Position numbers and translations under genes: made by a program. Below the pieces are notes generated by a model, which was not told the origin of the DNA, searched no databases, and was given only the letters and a program-made list of their open reading frames with translations. A stretch of 44,562 bases of DNA from Novosphingobium rosa NBRC 15208. Lineage in GTDB: Bacteria > Pseudomonadota > Alphaproteobacteria > Sphingomonadales > Sphingomonadaceae. The DNA is taken from NCBI RefSeq assembly GCF_001598555.1, contig NZ_BCZE01000067.1, positions 1 to 44,562 of the forward strand, in the 5' to 3' direction. Of this stretch, positions 7,736 through 16,059 are shown piece after piece. Within the stretch, counting starts at the first letter, position 1. Each line of letters opens with the position of its first letter.

Positions 7736-7765
7736 AAGGGCCCTCGCTCATGGATCGGTTGAGCG

Positions 7766-7862
7766 AAGGGCTAGGCCGCGCTGCGGGGCCACTTCTGGCG
7801 CTTAACGGCCGCTCGCCGGGTGGACCTCACCAAGGATGCCGGGGCGCATGCGCTAGGCCAGC
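7766..7862 (-). repeat. Intergenic element upstream of the fibre gene (copy A)
   Basis: About 97 nt that align with the element at 20699-20804 ahead of the capsid gene. Shared blocks on the plus strand are GGCTAGGCCGC at one end, GCGGGGCC, a TTCT-GCGCTTA-CG block, CCGCTCG-CGGGTG, GCCGGGGC, and GCTAGGCCAGC at the other end. In the transcribed direction it folds into GC-rich hairpins such as GGCCCCGC pairing with GCGGCC. It sits between the stop of the last internal virion gene and the fibre start. Confidence 0.7.
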
Positions 7863-7893
7863 GCGTGCTATTTCCCATAAGGCGGGTTTGGCG

Positions 7894-10413
7894 TCAAGGC
7901 TGCGGCTCTGGCGCTTTTGTCGCATTGGCAAGATCCGGTGCACGCGCGGGCCCAGCCTCTCCAGGTGCCCAATAGAATTGCGTGCCCTGCTGCTGCGCCG
8001 TCTGCTGCATACGTGCCCAGCTCTGCGCATAATTGGGATCTGCCCATTGCTGCAGATGATCGGCCCACAGCCGATTGAAGGCCAGGCGCGTGTACCACAG
8101 GTTGCTACCCGGCACCGCACCCCGAAACATGCGCACCGCTTCAGATCCCACGGAGGTTGTCTTGTCTTCGGATGCCCGGGTAAGGTTGCCGGCGACCAGG
8201 CTGACAGCAGGATCAAAAATCGAACCCAAGGTAGGCCCAGCCAGAAAACCCGTGACGGGGCCGGTGGTGCTACGCTTGTCAGTCATCCCGGCCGAAAGCA
8301 AATCGCCCACGATGCCCAGCCCACCACCGCGCGCGATCGCACGGCCCAGCGATAGCTTCGTCGCCACCGGCGAGGGATCCTTGCCCTGGGCAACATCCAG
8401 CATGCCATTCGCCAGAAAGCCGCCCAGCGTCAGGAAGGTGGGCAGCGCCAGCGCATAGGCCACGCGACCCATGCCGCCATTGCCATACATGGCCCGCTGC
8501 AGATGGGTCATCATCATGATGACGCTATAGGTTTTGAACTGGTTCATGCTGGTTAGAACTTCGCCCAAAGCAGTGCCCCTGCGGATCCGCGTGGCATTGC
8601 CAAACGTCGCCACCGCCGATTGCGCACGCAGGCTTTCGCCCGGCACGCCAAAGCGCGTTTCACTGTCGATCAGGCTCATGAATTTGGTGGCCGTGGCCAG
8701 CCCTTCCGCCCCGCCATCGCGCGCCAGATCGCTGGGGCGCAGGATCTTGGCGCCGCCCTGTTCGAAGATCGGCACGGCGCGCAGCGCGTCCCAATCCTGC
8801 GCCGTGATGCCATAGCGCTCCAGGCTCTGGCGCTTGGGTGCGGCCAGCTTGTCAAAGCGCTGCCCGGCATGCTCCGCCCAATCCATCATGAAGGACAGGC
8901 CCAGCGATTGCTTGGCGGCCACCGTATGGGGCGAAAGCAGGCTGGCGCGCATCAGCGCATCGGCGCCCCGCCGCGTCATCTCATGCACGTTCACATTGCG
9001 CCCCTCGCGCCAGATCGCCTCGGCACGCTGGGTCATTTCACCAAAGATCAGCCCCGCGCGCTCCGCCAGCTCGCGGTGGCCGGCATCGAGCGGGTTGAAC
9101 AGCTTGAGCCAGTTGCCCATCTCGCGCATCACCGGCAGGCCATTGAACCGCGCCGTCATGCCCATGAAGGTGGGGTCGGTCATCACGGCACTGATCGCGG
9201 CGCTGCCCAGCTTCGTCATCACATTCCAGTTGCGAAAGCTGCTGAAAAAGCGGGCCGTGCCCCGGAACTCCGGTGGGATCGCGGTCAGCGCGCCGCTGTA
9301 GTAATCCCACATGTCGCCCAGCACATTGGCCGCCTTGGTCGCCTTGGCCTCAAGACGGATTTCCTTGCCCTCCGCCATGGTCGGCAGCGCGTTCTGGCGC
9401 AGCATGTCAGACACCCATTTCACCGTCTGGGCCGGGTTGGGGCCCAGCACCTGCATCGCCGCGATATCGCGCGTCATGCTGTCGACATGCGCCACGATGG
9501 CATCGAAGGGATCGCTGCGCCCGAAACGGTCATTGTATTTCAGCCAGGCATCAGCATCCTTGTAGACGAAAAAGCGGTGATCGCCCCGGCGATTGGCCAC
9601 CTTGCCGGCACCGCGGAACTGGCCCGGGGTCTGGCCTTCCATCCCCTCGCTGGCGATGTTGCGCCAGGCGTACTCCCCGGCGTCACGCAAGGCCGTCTCG
9701 CTGGCGAAGGGCTTGCCCGTCATCGGGTCGATCATCCGCTCGGGATCGAGCAACGGGCGATGAAACTCCCACCAGCTTTCAAACTTGGCCTGGGCAACCG
9801 CCAGCGCGTCATGGCTCTGGGGCAAGCCCCAGCCTTCCAGGTGGGCGATATCGCCGCCGGCCAGATTGAACTGCTGGCGCAGCCATTCGAAGGTGTCACC
9901 CACGGCCTTGGCCATCTCGCGCGCGCTGGTGTTTTGCGTCGGCTCACCGCGCAGCGCTCGCACCAGCTCGCGCAGCTCGTCACCATGGCGGATGCGCCCC
10001 AGCAGATCCCGCTCGAACCGGCCGAGGAAACCACCCATGCGCGACCAGGCCAGGCGATAGAGCGCCCCGCGCGTGTTTTCCACGGCGGGATGCCCGGTGG
10101 CCCCTTCATGATGCTCCATGATGGAGGTGGCGACATGCGCCACTTTGCCGCCGCCCTCGATCTGGCCGCGCATGCGCTTCAGCAGCTCCACCTGCTTGCC
10201 CACCTGCAGCAGCGCCTGGCGCGATTGCACCAGCGCCTGGCGCTCCAGCGCATCCATCGTATCGCGGCTTGCCGCCTCCGCCGCTTCCACGCGGCCCATC
10301 GTCTTGCTGTATTCGCGCGCCAGGCGTTCATACTCGTCTGTCCAGCGCCGGGCGCGCTCGCCATCGATCTTGCCCTCTGCCCGCAGGCGCACCAGACATG
10401 CCGTGATACTCAT
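7894..10413 (-). CDS. Large internal virion protein (DNA-ejection type)
   Basis: 839 residues, the largest late protein without a recognised enzyme motif. The N-terminus is strongly helical and charged (residues 1-110, coiled-coil-like). The C-terminal third contains hydrophobic patches (VAYALALPTFLTLGGFLANG, GLGIVGDLLSAG) that could insert into the host membrane. Position between the lysozyme-domain protein and the fibre equals the last internal core protein of T7-like phages, whose proteins leave the head first and build the DNA conduit. The ATG at 10413 follows the previous stop by 9 bp with a GGAAG ribosome site. Confidence 0.65.
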   Translation of the reverse strand: MSITACLVRLRAEGKIDGERARRWTDEYERLAREYSKTMGRVEAAEAASRDTMDALERQALVQSRQALLQVGKQVELLKRMRGQIEGGGKVAHVATSIMEHHEGATGHPAVENTRGALYRLAWSRMGGFLGRFERDLLGRIRHGDELRELVRALRGEPTQNTSAREMAKAVGDTFEWLRQQFNLAGGDIAHLEGWGLPQSHDALAVAQAKFESWWEFHRPLLDPERMIDPMTGKPFASETALRDAGEYAWRNIASEGMEGQTPGQFRGAGKVANRRGDHRFFVYKDADAWLKYNDRFGRSDPFDAIVAHVDSMTRDIAAMQVLGPNPAQTVKWVSDMLRQNALPTMAEGKEIRLEAKATKAANVLGDMWDYYSGALTAIPPEFRGTARFFSSFRNWNVMTKLGSAAISAVMTDPTFMGMTARFNGLPVMREMGNWLKLFNPLDAGHRELAERAGLIFGEMTQRAEAIWREGRNVNVHEMTRRGADALMRASLLSPHTVAAKQSLGLSFMMDWAEHAGQRFDKLAAPKRQSLERYGITAQDWDALRAVPIFEQGGAKILRPSDLARDGGAEGLATATKFMSLIDSETRFGVPGESLRAQSAVATFGNATRIRRGTALGEVLTSMNQFKTYSVIMMMTHLQRAMYGNGGMGRVAYALALPTFLTLGGFLANGMLDVAQGKDPSPVATKLSLGRAIARGGGLGIVGDLLSAGMTDKRSTTGPVTGFLAGPTLGSIFDPAVSLVAGNLTRASEDKTTSVGSEAVRMFRGAVPGSNLWYTRLAFNRLWADHLQQWADPNYAQSWARMQQTAQQQGTQFYWAPGEAGPARAPDLANATKAPEPQP

Positions 10414-10422
10414 GGATCTTCC

Positions 10423-13011
10423 TTACATGCAGTCGCGCAGGGCTTTCAGCGCCTCGGCATCGCCCTCGATGCGGGCCAGCAGCTCGGCGGCGGAGATCTG
10501 CGCGCCATCGCCAATATCGAAGGTCACACCGTCCAGATCCCCGGCATCCACCATGCCGCGTACATCGTGCATCATGCCGTCGAGCTGGTCGCGCGCGCCG
10601 GCGCCGACAGGATCGGACATTTCTCGGACGGCAGGCGGCGGGGCCAAATCCGGTGGAACAAGCCCAGCCTCTGCAGCTGCTGCAGCCGTCGTGTCTTTCG
10701 TCGGGGCCGCCGCCTCGGAACCAGCCTCGGCCGGGGCTGCTTCACGCGCGCGGGCCGCCACATGCTCCGGCGATGCATGCTGCAGCATGGTGATCTCATT
10801 GCCGAAGTGAACCCGGGCGCCATCCTTCCAGGTCTCGACCGGATAGAGGCCGATATCGGGCCGCGTCGAGATCGGCGCCACCGTGCCCTTGACGATCTTC
10901 CCGGCATTCGGGCCATCCGTATACTGCAGGGCCGCATGGCCGCGATCGACCACCACCCGCATGGGATCGCCGCCATGCGCCTGGAAGACGGAAAAGCGCT
11001 GCAGATCATCCTTGCCGACATAGAAGGTCTGTTCGGAAGTCGGTTGCCAGCCCCGCTCATGCTCGCCCGGATGCTCCGGCCGGGGCGCCTTGTTGCGCGT
11101 GGTGCTGCCGTCCGCTTCGACGCGATAGGTCGAGCCCTTGGAGGTGCTGAAGCCGATCGGCTCGCTGGCTGCAGACTGCTGTTGCGTGGGCTCGCCATCG
11201 AGCCCCAGCGCGTCGCGATCGGCCTGCGCCTGGGCAGCCTGATGCGCCTCGGGGATATCGAACAGATCCTCGCGCAGCGGCGGCAGATCCTGCGAGGGAT
11301 GCCGGTCGGCCATGCCCCCATCGATGCGCGGCGCCAGATCGTCATCCATCGGCGCCGATCGGCGCGCGCCGGCGCCATCGTCGAGCCGGTCGATATCCGC
11401 CGTCGCGTCGCGCACCTCGGCATCGGCCGCCAGCACGTCGGTATCCACGGCCGTGCCATCCGGCGCCATGGGCATCTCATCCGCCGAGGCCACCACGGGG
11501 GCATCCTCGCCGCGACCCAGCGCCGCCATACCTCGCCGCAGATCGCTGTCGGTCTCCATCCCCGCCTTGGGGCGCATAAAGCGGCGCACATAGGCGTCCA
11601 GCGCTTCGGCCTCACCCTTGGCACCCAGCACATGCTTGCCGCCCGGGTCACCGCCCTTCAGCTCTTCCCACAGGAAATCGAGCTGCTGCGCCTTGGTGGG
11701 CGCCTGGCCGCCGGTGCGCTCCATCAGCCGGGCCTTGCGCGCGCCCAGCCACTGGCCCAGCCCGGTGGCCCCGCTGGAGGGATTGACGATGCGCGGGTTG
11801 CTGCCGCTTTCCGCCGCGATGCCGGCAGCGATGCCGCGCGCCACCTCCGGCGATGCACCCTTGCCGATGAAGTAGCTGACGATTTCCGGATCCAGCCCGC
11901 GCACCAGCACGGGCGATCGGGCAGGGCCACCCAGCAAACGCTGCCCGGCCGCCGCCAGGCGCCGCTGATGCATATCCTGCCCGGCATGGGTGTTGGCGTA
12001 GGGATTGGCCCCATCCACCTCGACATTGCGCCAGGTGATGTTCAGCGCCGCCGCCTCGTCCGGCGTGCGATATTCCGGCTTCACACCACCCGCGAAGGCA
12101 GAGGCTGCCTCGGCATCGCTCATGGGTTCCAGCGGGCGATAATTCCGCACCGTGGGGCCGTTGGCCTGATCGGGCGAGAAGGCGCCGGCGATATCGGCAT
12201 TGGGCGCCCCGGGCAGATCCATGCCGCCCAGCGCCTGCCCTTCGCGAAAACCGGGCGCAAAGCGATCGAGCGCCGCCGGCACACCCCGGGCCACCGCCAC
12301 ATGCGCACCCGTCAGCAACGCGCCACCGGCGAAGCCCGTGAGCAGATCCTGATCCAGATCCTCGCGCGTGGTGCCAACACCCATCTTTTCGCGGGTAGCC
12401 GCCACCGTGGGCGCCATCAGGCCCGAGGCGATGGCATTGCCCAGCCCCTGGCGCAGCACCAGTCCCGCCACCGATTGCGCGCCACCGCCATAGGCGAACA
12501 GCGCGGCATGCTCCGGATTTTCAAACAGGTCGGTAAAGCCATGCACAAGCCCGGGCGCGATCGCGGAGCCGATGCCACCTTTCGCGGCGGCGGCCAGATC
12601 TGCCGCGCGGCCGCCCTGCCGCCCGCGCACCCATTGCTCAAAGCCGCCCTGATCCTGCGGATAATCCTTGAAGAGGGTCGGATCCTTGCGGCGCGCGGCG
12701 GCGATATCGGCCCACACCTGCGCGCGCCGTTCCTCCGGCACGTCATAGGTATTGCCCAGGATCGTATGGCCTGCCGGGCGATAGCGATCGGCCGCATAGC
12801 CCAGCGACACCAGCGCATCAGCAGCGGTGTTGTAACCGTCGACCAGATTGCCCAGATTATGCGCCGGATCATCATCATCGGCCACGCGCCAGTTGGCCGC
12901 TGCCGCCTGCCACCAGGGCGTGGGCTTGGCGTCGCTATCGCTGGCCTGGCCTTTGGGGGCCACGCCCCATTGATCCACGCGCGGCTGCATCGCGCCAATC
13001 ACGCCGCCCAT
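10423..13011 (-). CDS. Internal virion protein with phage-tail lysozyme domain (gp16-like)
   Basis: 862 residues. The start overlaps the gp15-like stop by one base. At about residues 370-480 lies a lytic transglycosylase/tail-lysozyme type domain: GLDPEIVSYFIGKG, GIAAGIAAESGSNP (likely catalytic Glu in AAES) and GATGLGQWLGARKARL, which fits the phage tail lysozyme family (PF18013-like). In T7 gp16 the transglycosylase domain is at the N-terminus; here it is central. The rest is Ala/Asp/Gly-rich and low in recognisable motifs. Predicted to open a local hole in peptidoglycan for DNA entry. Confidence 0.75.
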   Translation of the reverse strand: MGGVIGAMQPRVDQWGVAPKGQASDSDAKPTPWWQAAAANWRVADDDDPAHNLGNLVDGYNTAADALVSLGYAADRYRPAGHTILGNTYDVPEERRAQVWADIAAARRKDPTLFKDYPQDQGGFEQWVRGRQGGRAADLAAAAKGGIGSAIAPGLVHGFTDLFENPEHAALFAYGGGAQSVAGLVLRQGLGNAIASGLMAPTVAATREKMGVGTTREDLDQDLLTGFAGGALLTGAHVAVARGVPAALDRFAPGFREGQALGGMDLPGAPNADIAGAFSPDQANGPTVRNYRPLEPMSDAEAASAFAGGVKPEYRTPDEAAALNITWRNVEVDGANPYANTHAGQDMHQRRLAAAGQRLLGGPARSPVLVRGLDPEIVSYFIGKGASPEVARGIAAGIAAESGSNPRIVNPSSGATGLGQWLGARKARLMERTGGQAPTKAQQLDFLWEELKGGDPGGKHVLGAKGEAEALDAYVRRFMRPKAGMETDSDLRRGMAALGRGEDAPVVASADEMPMAPDGTAVDTDVLAADAEVRDATADIDRLDDGAGARRSAPMDDDLAPRIDGGMADRHPSQDLPPLREDLFDIPEAHQAAQAQADRDALGLDGEPTQQQSAASEPIGFSTSKGSTYRVEADGSTTRNKAPRPEHPGEHERGWQPTSEQTFYVGKDDLQRFSVFQAHGGDPMRVVVDRGHAALQYTDGPNAGKIVKGTVAPISTRPDIGLYPVETWKDGARVHFGNEITMLQHASPEHVAARAREAAPAEAGSEAAAPTKDTTAAAAAEAGLVPPDLAPPPAVREMSDPVGAGARDQLDGMMHDVRGMVDAGDLDGVTFDIGDGAQISAAELLARIEGDAEALKALRDCM

Positions 13012-15023
13012 CAGTGCTGCCCCAGGCGCGTGATAAAGGGCTGCTTATCCTTGCCCATCACCACGCCGCTGGTGGTTTCCCAACGATAAAGCCCGTCACC
13101 GATCAGCACAGGATGCGCGCCGTTGAGATCGAAGGGCGATCCATCAGGGTTCACCGGCCCCTTGCCAAGGCTATCCTGCACCCTGCGGTTGCCGATGATG
13201 GCCCGCGCGAAGTCACTCGGCCGCATCGTCTCCGGCACCACCACGAAGGAGCCATCGGCGCCCCAGCGCCCGACACCACCGAACTGCTGACCATCCTTGA
13301 TCCGGCCACCCAGCGCATAGGTGGTGGCCTCTTTCAGATCTTCTGTCGTGATCGCGTGCGCATTACTGCGCCCTGCCGCCGCGAACTTGCCAGAGAGGTA
13401 ATCGCGCATGGTCTGTTTTGCCGCCTGTCCCTCTTCCGGCGCCATGGCCCGCAAGGCATAGGAAAGCACATTGTCATAGTTGGAGAGCTGCTGCGCGGAG
13501 TAGGCCTGTTTGGCGTCGCGCGGGGAAGGCGAGGGCCAATAGCCCTGGTTTCCCTTCTGCGCCTCGCGCCCATGGTGGATCATCGCGCGCACATCAGCAT
13601 CCACCTGCGCCTCATGCTGAAACAGCTTGTCATTCGGCATCAGCTGGCGGGCGGCCATCACGCGATCGGTAGGCGAAAGTGCATCGAGCGTGCCCAGCGC
13701 CTGCATGCGCCCGGCATCCCCCTTGGCCACCGCCTGGCGCAGCGGCACCAGCTCGGCATCGGAAAACATCGCGGCATCGGGCATCCCGCTGGCCTGGGCA
13801 ATGTTGGCGCGCCAGCTGGCCCGCGCCTGCAGCGTCTGCGGCTGATCGAAATTGATCGGCGGGGGCTGTGTGCCAGGCGCGCCGAACTTGGCCATATAGC
13901 CCACCGGATCGCCCGTGAAGTTGGAGACCAGGCCGCCCGGATGCTCACGCGCCCAGGCCAGCTCATGCTGATCGGCCGCGCTGGGATTGGCCTTGGCCGC
14001 CAAAGCCGCCACATGCTGCTGCAGCGCCACCGGATTGGTGGCCATGGTGCGATAGACCTTAACATAGGCCTGATCCTCCTGCAGCTTGCCCAGCTCCTGT
14101 GCCTTCACCGGCTCACCCAGCGCCAGCGCCTGTTTCGCCAGCCCGGAAAGCGTGGGCATGTCGATATCCTCACCAGCGGCAGCGCGGCCCTTCACCAGCT
14201 CCACCTGCTGGTTGAAGGCCGCCTTGGCCACCGCTGCCTGCTGGCGCGCCTGCGCCTCCTGCATGCGGATCTGCGCCTGCGCGGCCCGCTCGATCGCGTG
14301 CATGTCCTGCCCGGGCAGCCCCAGCTTGGCGAAGGTGCCATCCTGCAGCCACGTCATCGCCTGGTGGCCGTCACGCTGGGCAACGCCCTGGGCGAAGATC
14401 TGCGCCTTGCCCTGCACATCCTCGATCGCGGCGGCATGGCGCGTGGCCACCGGCAGATCCTGCATCGAATGATAGTAATCGGCCGATTGCGCCTGGATGG
14501 CCGCCAGCGCTTCTGGCGTCTGTGCGGCATAGGCCTGCTGGTCGCTCAGCGATTTGAAGGTCTGGGCATTTGTGGCAGCGATCTTGCCAAGGTTCATCGT
14601 CTGCCAGTTGCGCGCGCCCTCGGAGGTTTCCGCGCGCATCTGCCCCAGCTGCGCCATCAGCTGGCGCTGCACCACCGTGCTTTGCGCGCTGCCCGCGATA
14701 TTTTGTGAGAGCTGATCGAATTGCCCCATCACCGCATCGTGGTACTGGCGCGGATCCGCATTCCCATCACTCTGGATCGCTTGCTGCGCCGCCGCCAGCT
14801 TGTCGCGCAGTTGGGCGATCTGCACCTGGCCATTGGCGTTTTCCGCATCCATGGCATTTTTCAGGTCGATGCGGTGGCGCGCCTCCATGGCATTGCCCAC
14901 CGTATCGGCCAGTCCGGCGGCGGCCTGCGCGATATCACCACCAAAGCCCGATGGCGTGGCCACCATCGGCATGGCGGGTGTGGCCTGCGGCCCGGGCTCC
15001 GGCGCGATGCTCATATCAGCCAT
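13011..15023 (-). CDS. Internal virion protein (gp15-like)
   Basis: 670 residues, very rich in Ala and Gln, mostly helical with long heptad-like stretches. It opens MADMSIAPEPGPQATPAMPM. It lacks enzyme motifs. Length and place, third of the internal core genes after tail tubular B, match T7 gp15 (747 residues), a tube-forming ejection protein. Assignment is by context and composition rather than by direct sequence similarity. Confidence 0.65.
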   Translation of the reverse strand: MADMSIAPEPGPQATPAMPMVATPSGFGGDIAQAAAGLADTVGNAMEARHRIDLKNAMDAENANGQVQIAQLRDKLAAAQQAIQSDGNADPRQYHDAVMGQFDQLSQNIAGSAQSTVVQRQLMAQLGQMRAETSEGARNWQTMNLGKIAATNAQTFKSLSDQQAYAAQTPEALAAIQAQSADYYHSMQDLPVATRHAAAIEDVQGKAQIFAQGVAQRDGHQAMTWLQDGTFAKLGLPGQDMHAIERAAQAQIRMQEAQARQQAAVAKAAFNQQVELVKGRAAAGEDIDMPTLSGLAKQALALGEPVKAQELGKLQEDQAYVKVYRTMATNPVALQQHVAALAAKANPSAADQHELAWAREHPGGLVSNFTGDPVGYMAKFGAPGTQPPPINFDQPQTLQARASWRANIAQASGMPDAAMFSDAELVPLRQAVAKGDAGRMQALGTLDALSPTDRVMAARQLMPNDKLFQHEAQVDADVRAMIHHGREAQKGNQGYWPSPSPRDAKQAYSAQQLSNYDNVLSYALRAMAPEEGQAAKQTMRDYLSGKFAAAGRSNAHAITTEDLKEATTYALGGRIKDGQQFGGVGRWGADGSFVVVPETMRPSDFARAIIGNRRVQDSLGKGPVNPDGSPFDLNGAHPVLIGDGLYRWETTSGVVMGKDKQPFITRLGQH

Positions 15024-15035
15024 GGCAAATCCCCC

Positions 15036-15620
15036 TTAAAGATCGATGGCGCCTGCGGTGCCCCACAGGTTGCCCATGCCCATGCCGATCTGCCGATCCA
15101 GCGCGTCGCCGGTGCCCATCGCCGTGGCCGTGATCGCGCCGCTGGCATCGTTCGGATCGCCATAGCCGGCGCCCGCATTGGCATTGGCGTAATCCATCTT
15201 CCGCCCCAGAAAGGCGCTGGTGCCGTTGATGATGCCGCCGATCAGCTTGCCGGTCGCCGATGCTCGCGCGGCGGAGGCCTCATTGCCATAGGCCAGCGAC
15301 CGGTTCTGCGCCTGCTGGCTGATCTGCATCGCCGCGAAGGTCTGGTTGATGCGGCTCTGGTTGATGGCGTCCAGCATGGATCCGGTGCCCATCTGGAAGC
15401 CGCTGCCGCCCTGTGTCGCCAGCTGCTCCCCGATCGCCGCACGATAGCGGGCATTGCTGCTGGCCTGCGCCTGCGCGCCATCCACCAGCGCGATATGGGC
15501 GTTCTGATCCGCGATCTGGGCATTGGCCATGCCCGCGCGATAGGCGGTAACGCCCTGCGCCACCTGGCCCAGGCCGCTTGTAAAGGCGCCAAGCCCGCTT
15601 CCACTACCGAGGCTCTGCAT
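15036..15620 (-). CDS. Internal virion protein (gp14-like)
   Basis: 194 residues, almost the same length as T7 gp14 (196). Opens MQSLGSGSGLGAFTSGLGQ; helical, Ala/Gln/Asn-rich with a central block ALVDGAQAQASSNARYRAAI and a conserved-looking INQSRINQTFAAMQI. It overlaps the gp13-like gene by 17 bp and ends 12 bp before the gp15-like gene. In T7 this protein forms the outer-membrane part of the ejection channel. Called by position, size and composition. Confidence 0.65.
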   Translation of the reverse strand: MQSLGSGSGLGAFTSGLGQVAQGVTAYRAGMANAQIADQNAHIALVDGAQAQASSNARYRAAIGEQLATQGGSGFQMGTGSMLDAINQSRINQTFAAMQISQQAQNRSLAYGNEASAARASATGKLIGGIINGTSAFLGRKMDYANANAGAGYGDPNDASGAITATAMGTGDALDRQIGMGMGNLWGTAGAIDL

Positions 15621-16059
15621 GCTTCACCACCTCAAACAAAACCATCGTTTCGCAGGATGGCCCGTGGTTGCGCAGCACCGCGGCTTGCGAAAAACCACAG
15701 GCCCGCGCAAAGCGCCCCTGATGCGGGCAGGCCGCCCGCGTCACCGCCTCGATGCGCAGCCACGGCGCCACCGCCATCTGCCAGCGCACAAAGCTGATGA
15801 TCGCCCGGGCATGCTCGCCCAGGCCATTGCCCATCAGGGCCCAGGCCGAAGCCTGCGTTTCGAAGATCCGGCTGAACCCCGCCGCGCCCACCACCTGGCC
15901 GCGCGCACTGATCCCGGCCCAGCATGGCCCGGTGCTGATCAGCTCGGCCGCATAGGCCTGCGTCAACTGCGGCGTCCAGACGCCGAAGGCCCCGGCCTGA
16001 TCGGGGTTCAGATCGATGCGCGGGACGTGATGGGGCCGCAGGGGCACGAAGGTGATCAA
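15604..16059 (-). CDS. gp13-like GNAT-fold virion accessory protein
   Basis: 151 residues from a TTG start at 16059. That start overlaps the tail tubular B stop by two bases and has GGAGG seven bases before it; longer in-frame readings would lie inside the upstream gene and lack a ribosome site. The sequence (FVPLRPHHVPRIDLNPDQAG, CWAGISARGQVVGAAGFSRI, RIEAVTRAACPHQGRFARAC) reads like the acetyltransferase fold found in T7 gp13 and its relatives. It sits exactly between the gp12- and gp14-like genes. Catalytic activity is not implied; in T7 the protein helps morphogenesis. Confidence 0.65.
   Translation of the reverse strand: MITFVPLRPHHVPRIDLNPDQAGAFGVWTPQLTQAYAAELISTGPCWAGISARGQVVGAAGFSRIFETQASAWALMGNGLGEHARAIISFVRWQMAVAPWLRIEAVTRAACPHQGRFARACGFSQAAVLRNHGPSCETMVLFEVVKHAEPR

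Noticed and set aside
8620..13089. Open frame of 1489 codons on the plus strand
   Set aside because: It is fully antisense to internal virion protein genes and rich in His/Arg/Gly as expected for the reverse frame of Ala/Gln-rich proteins.
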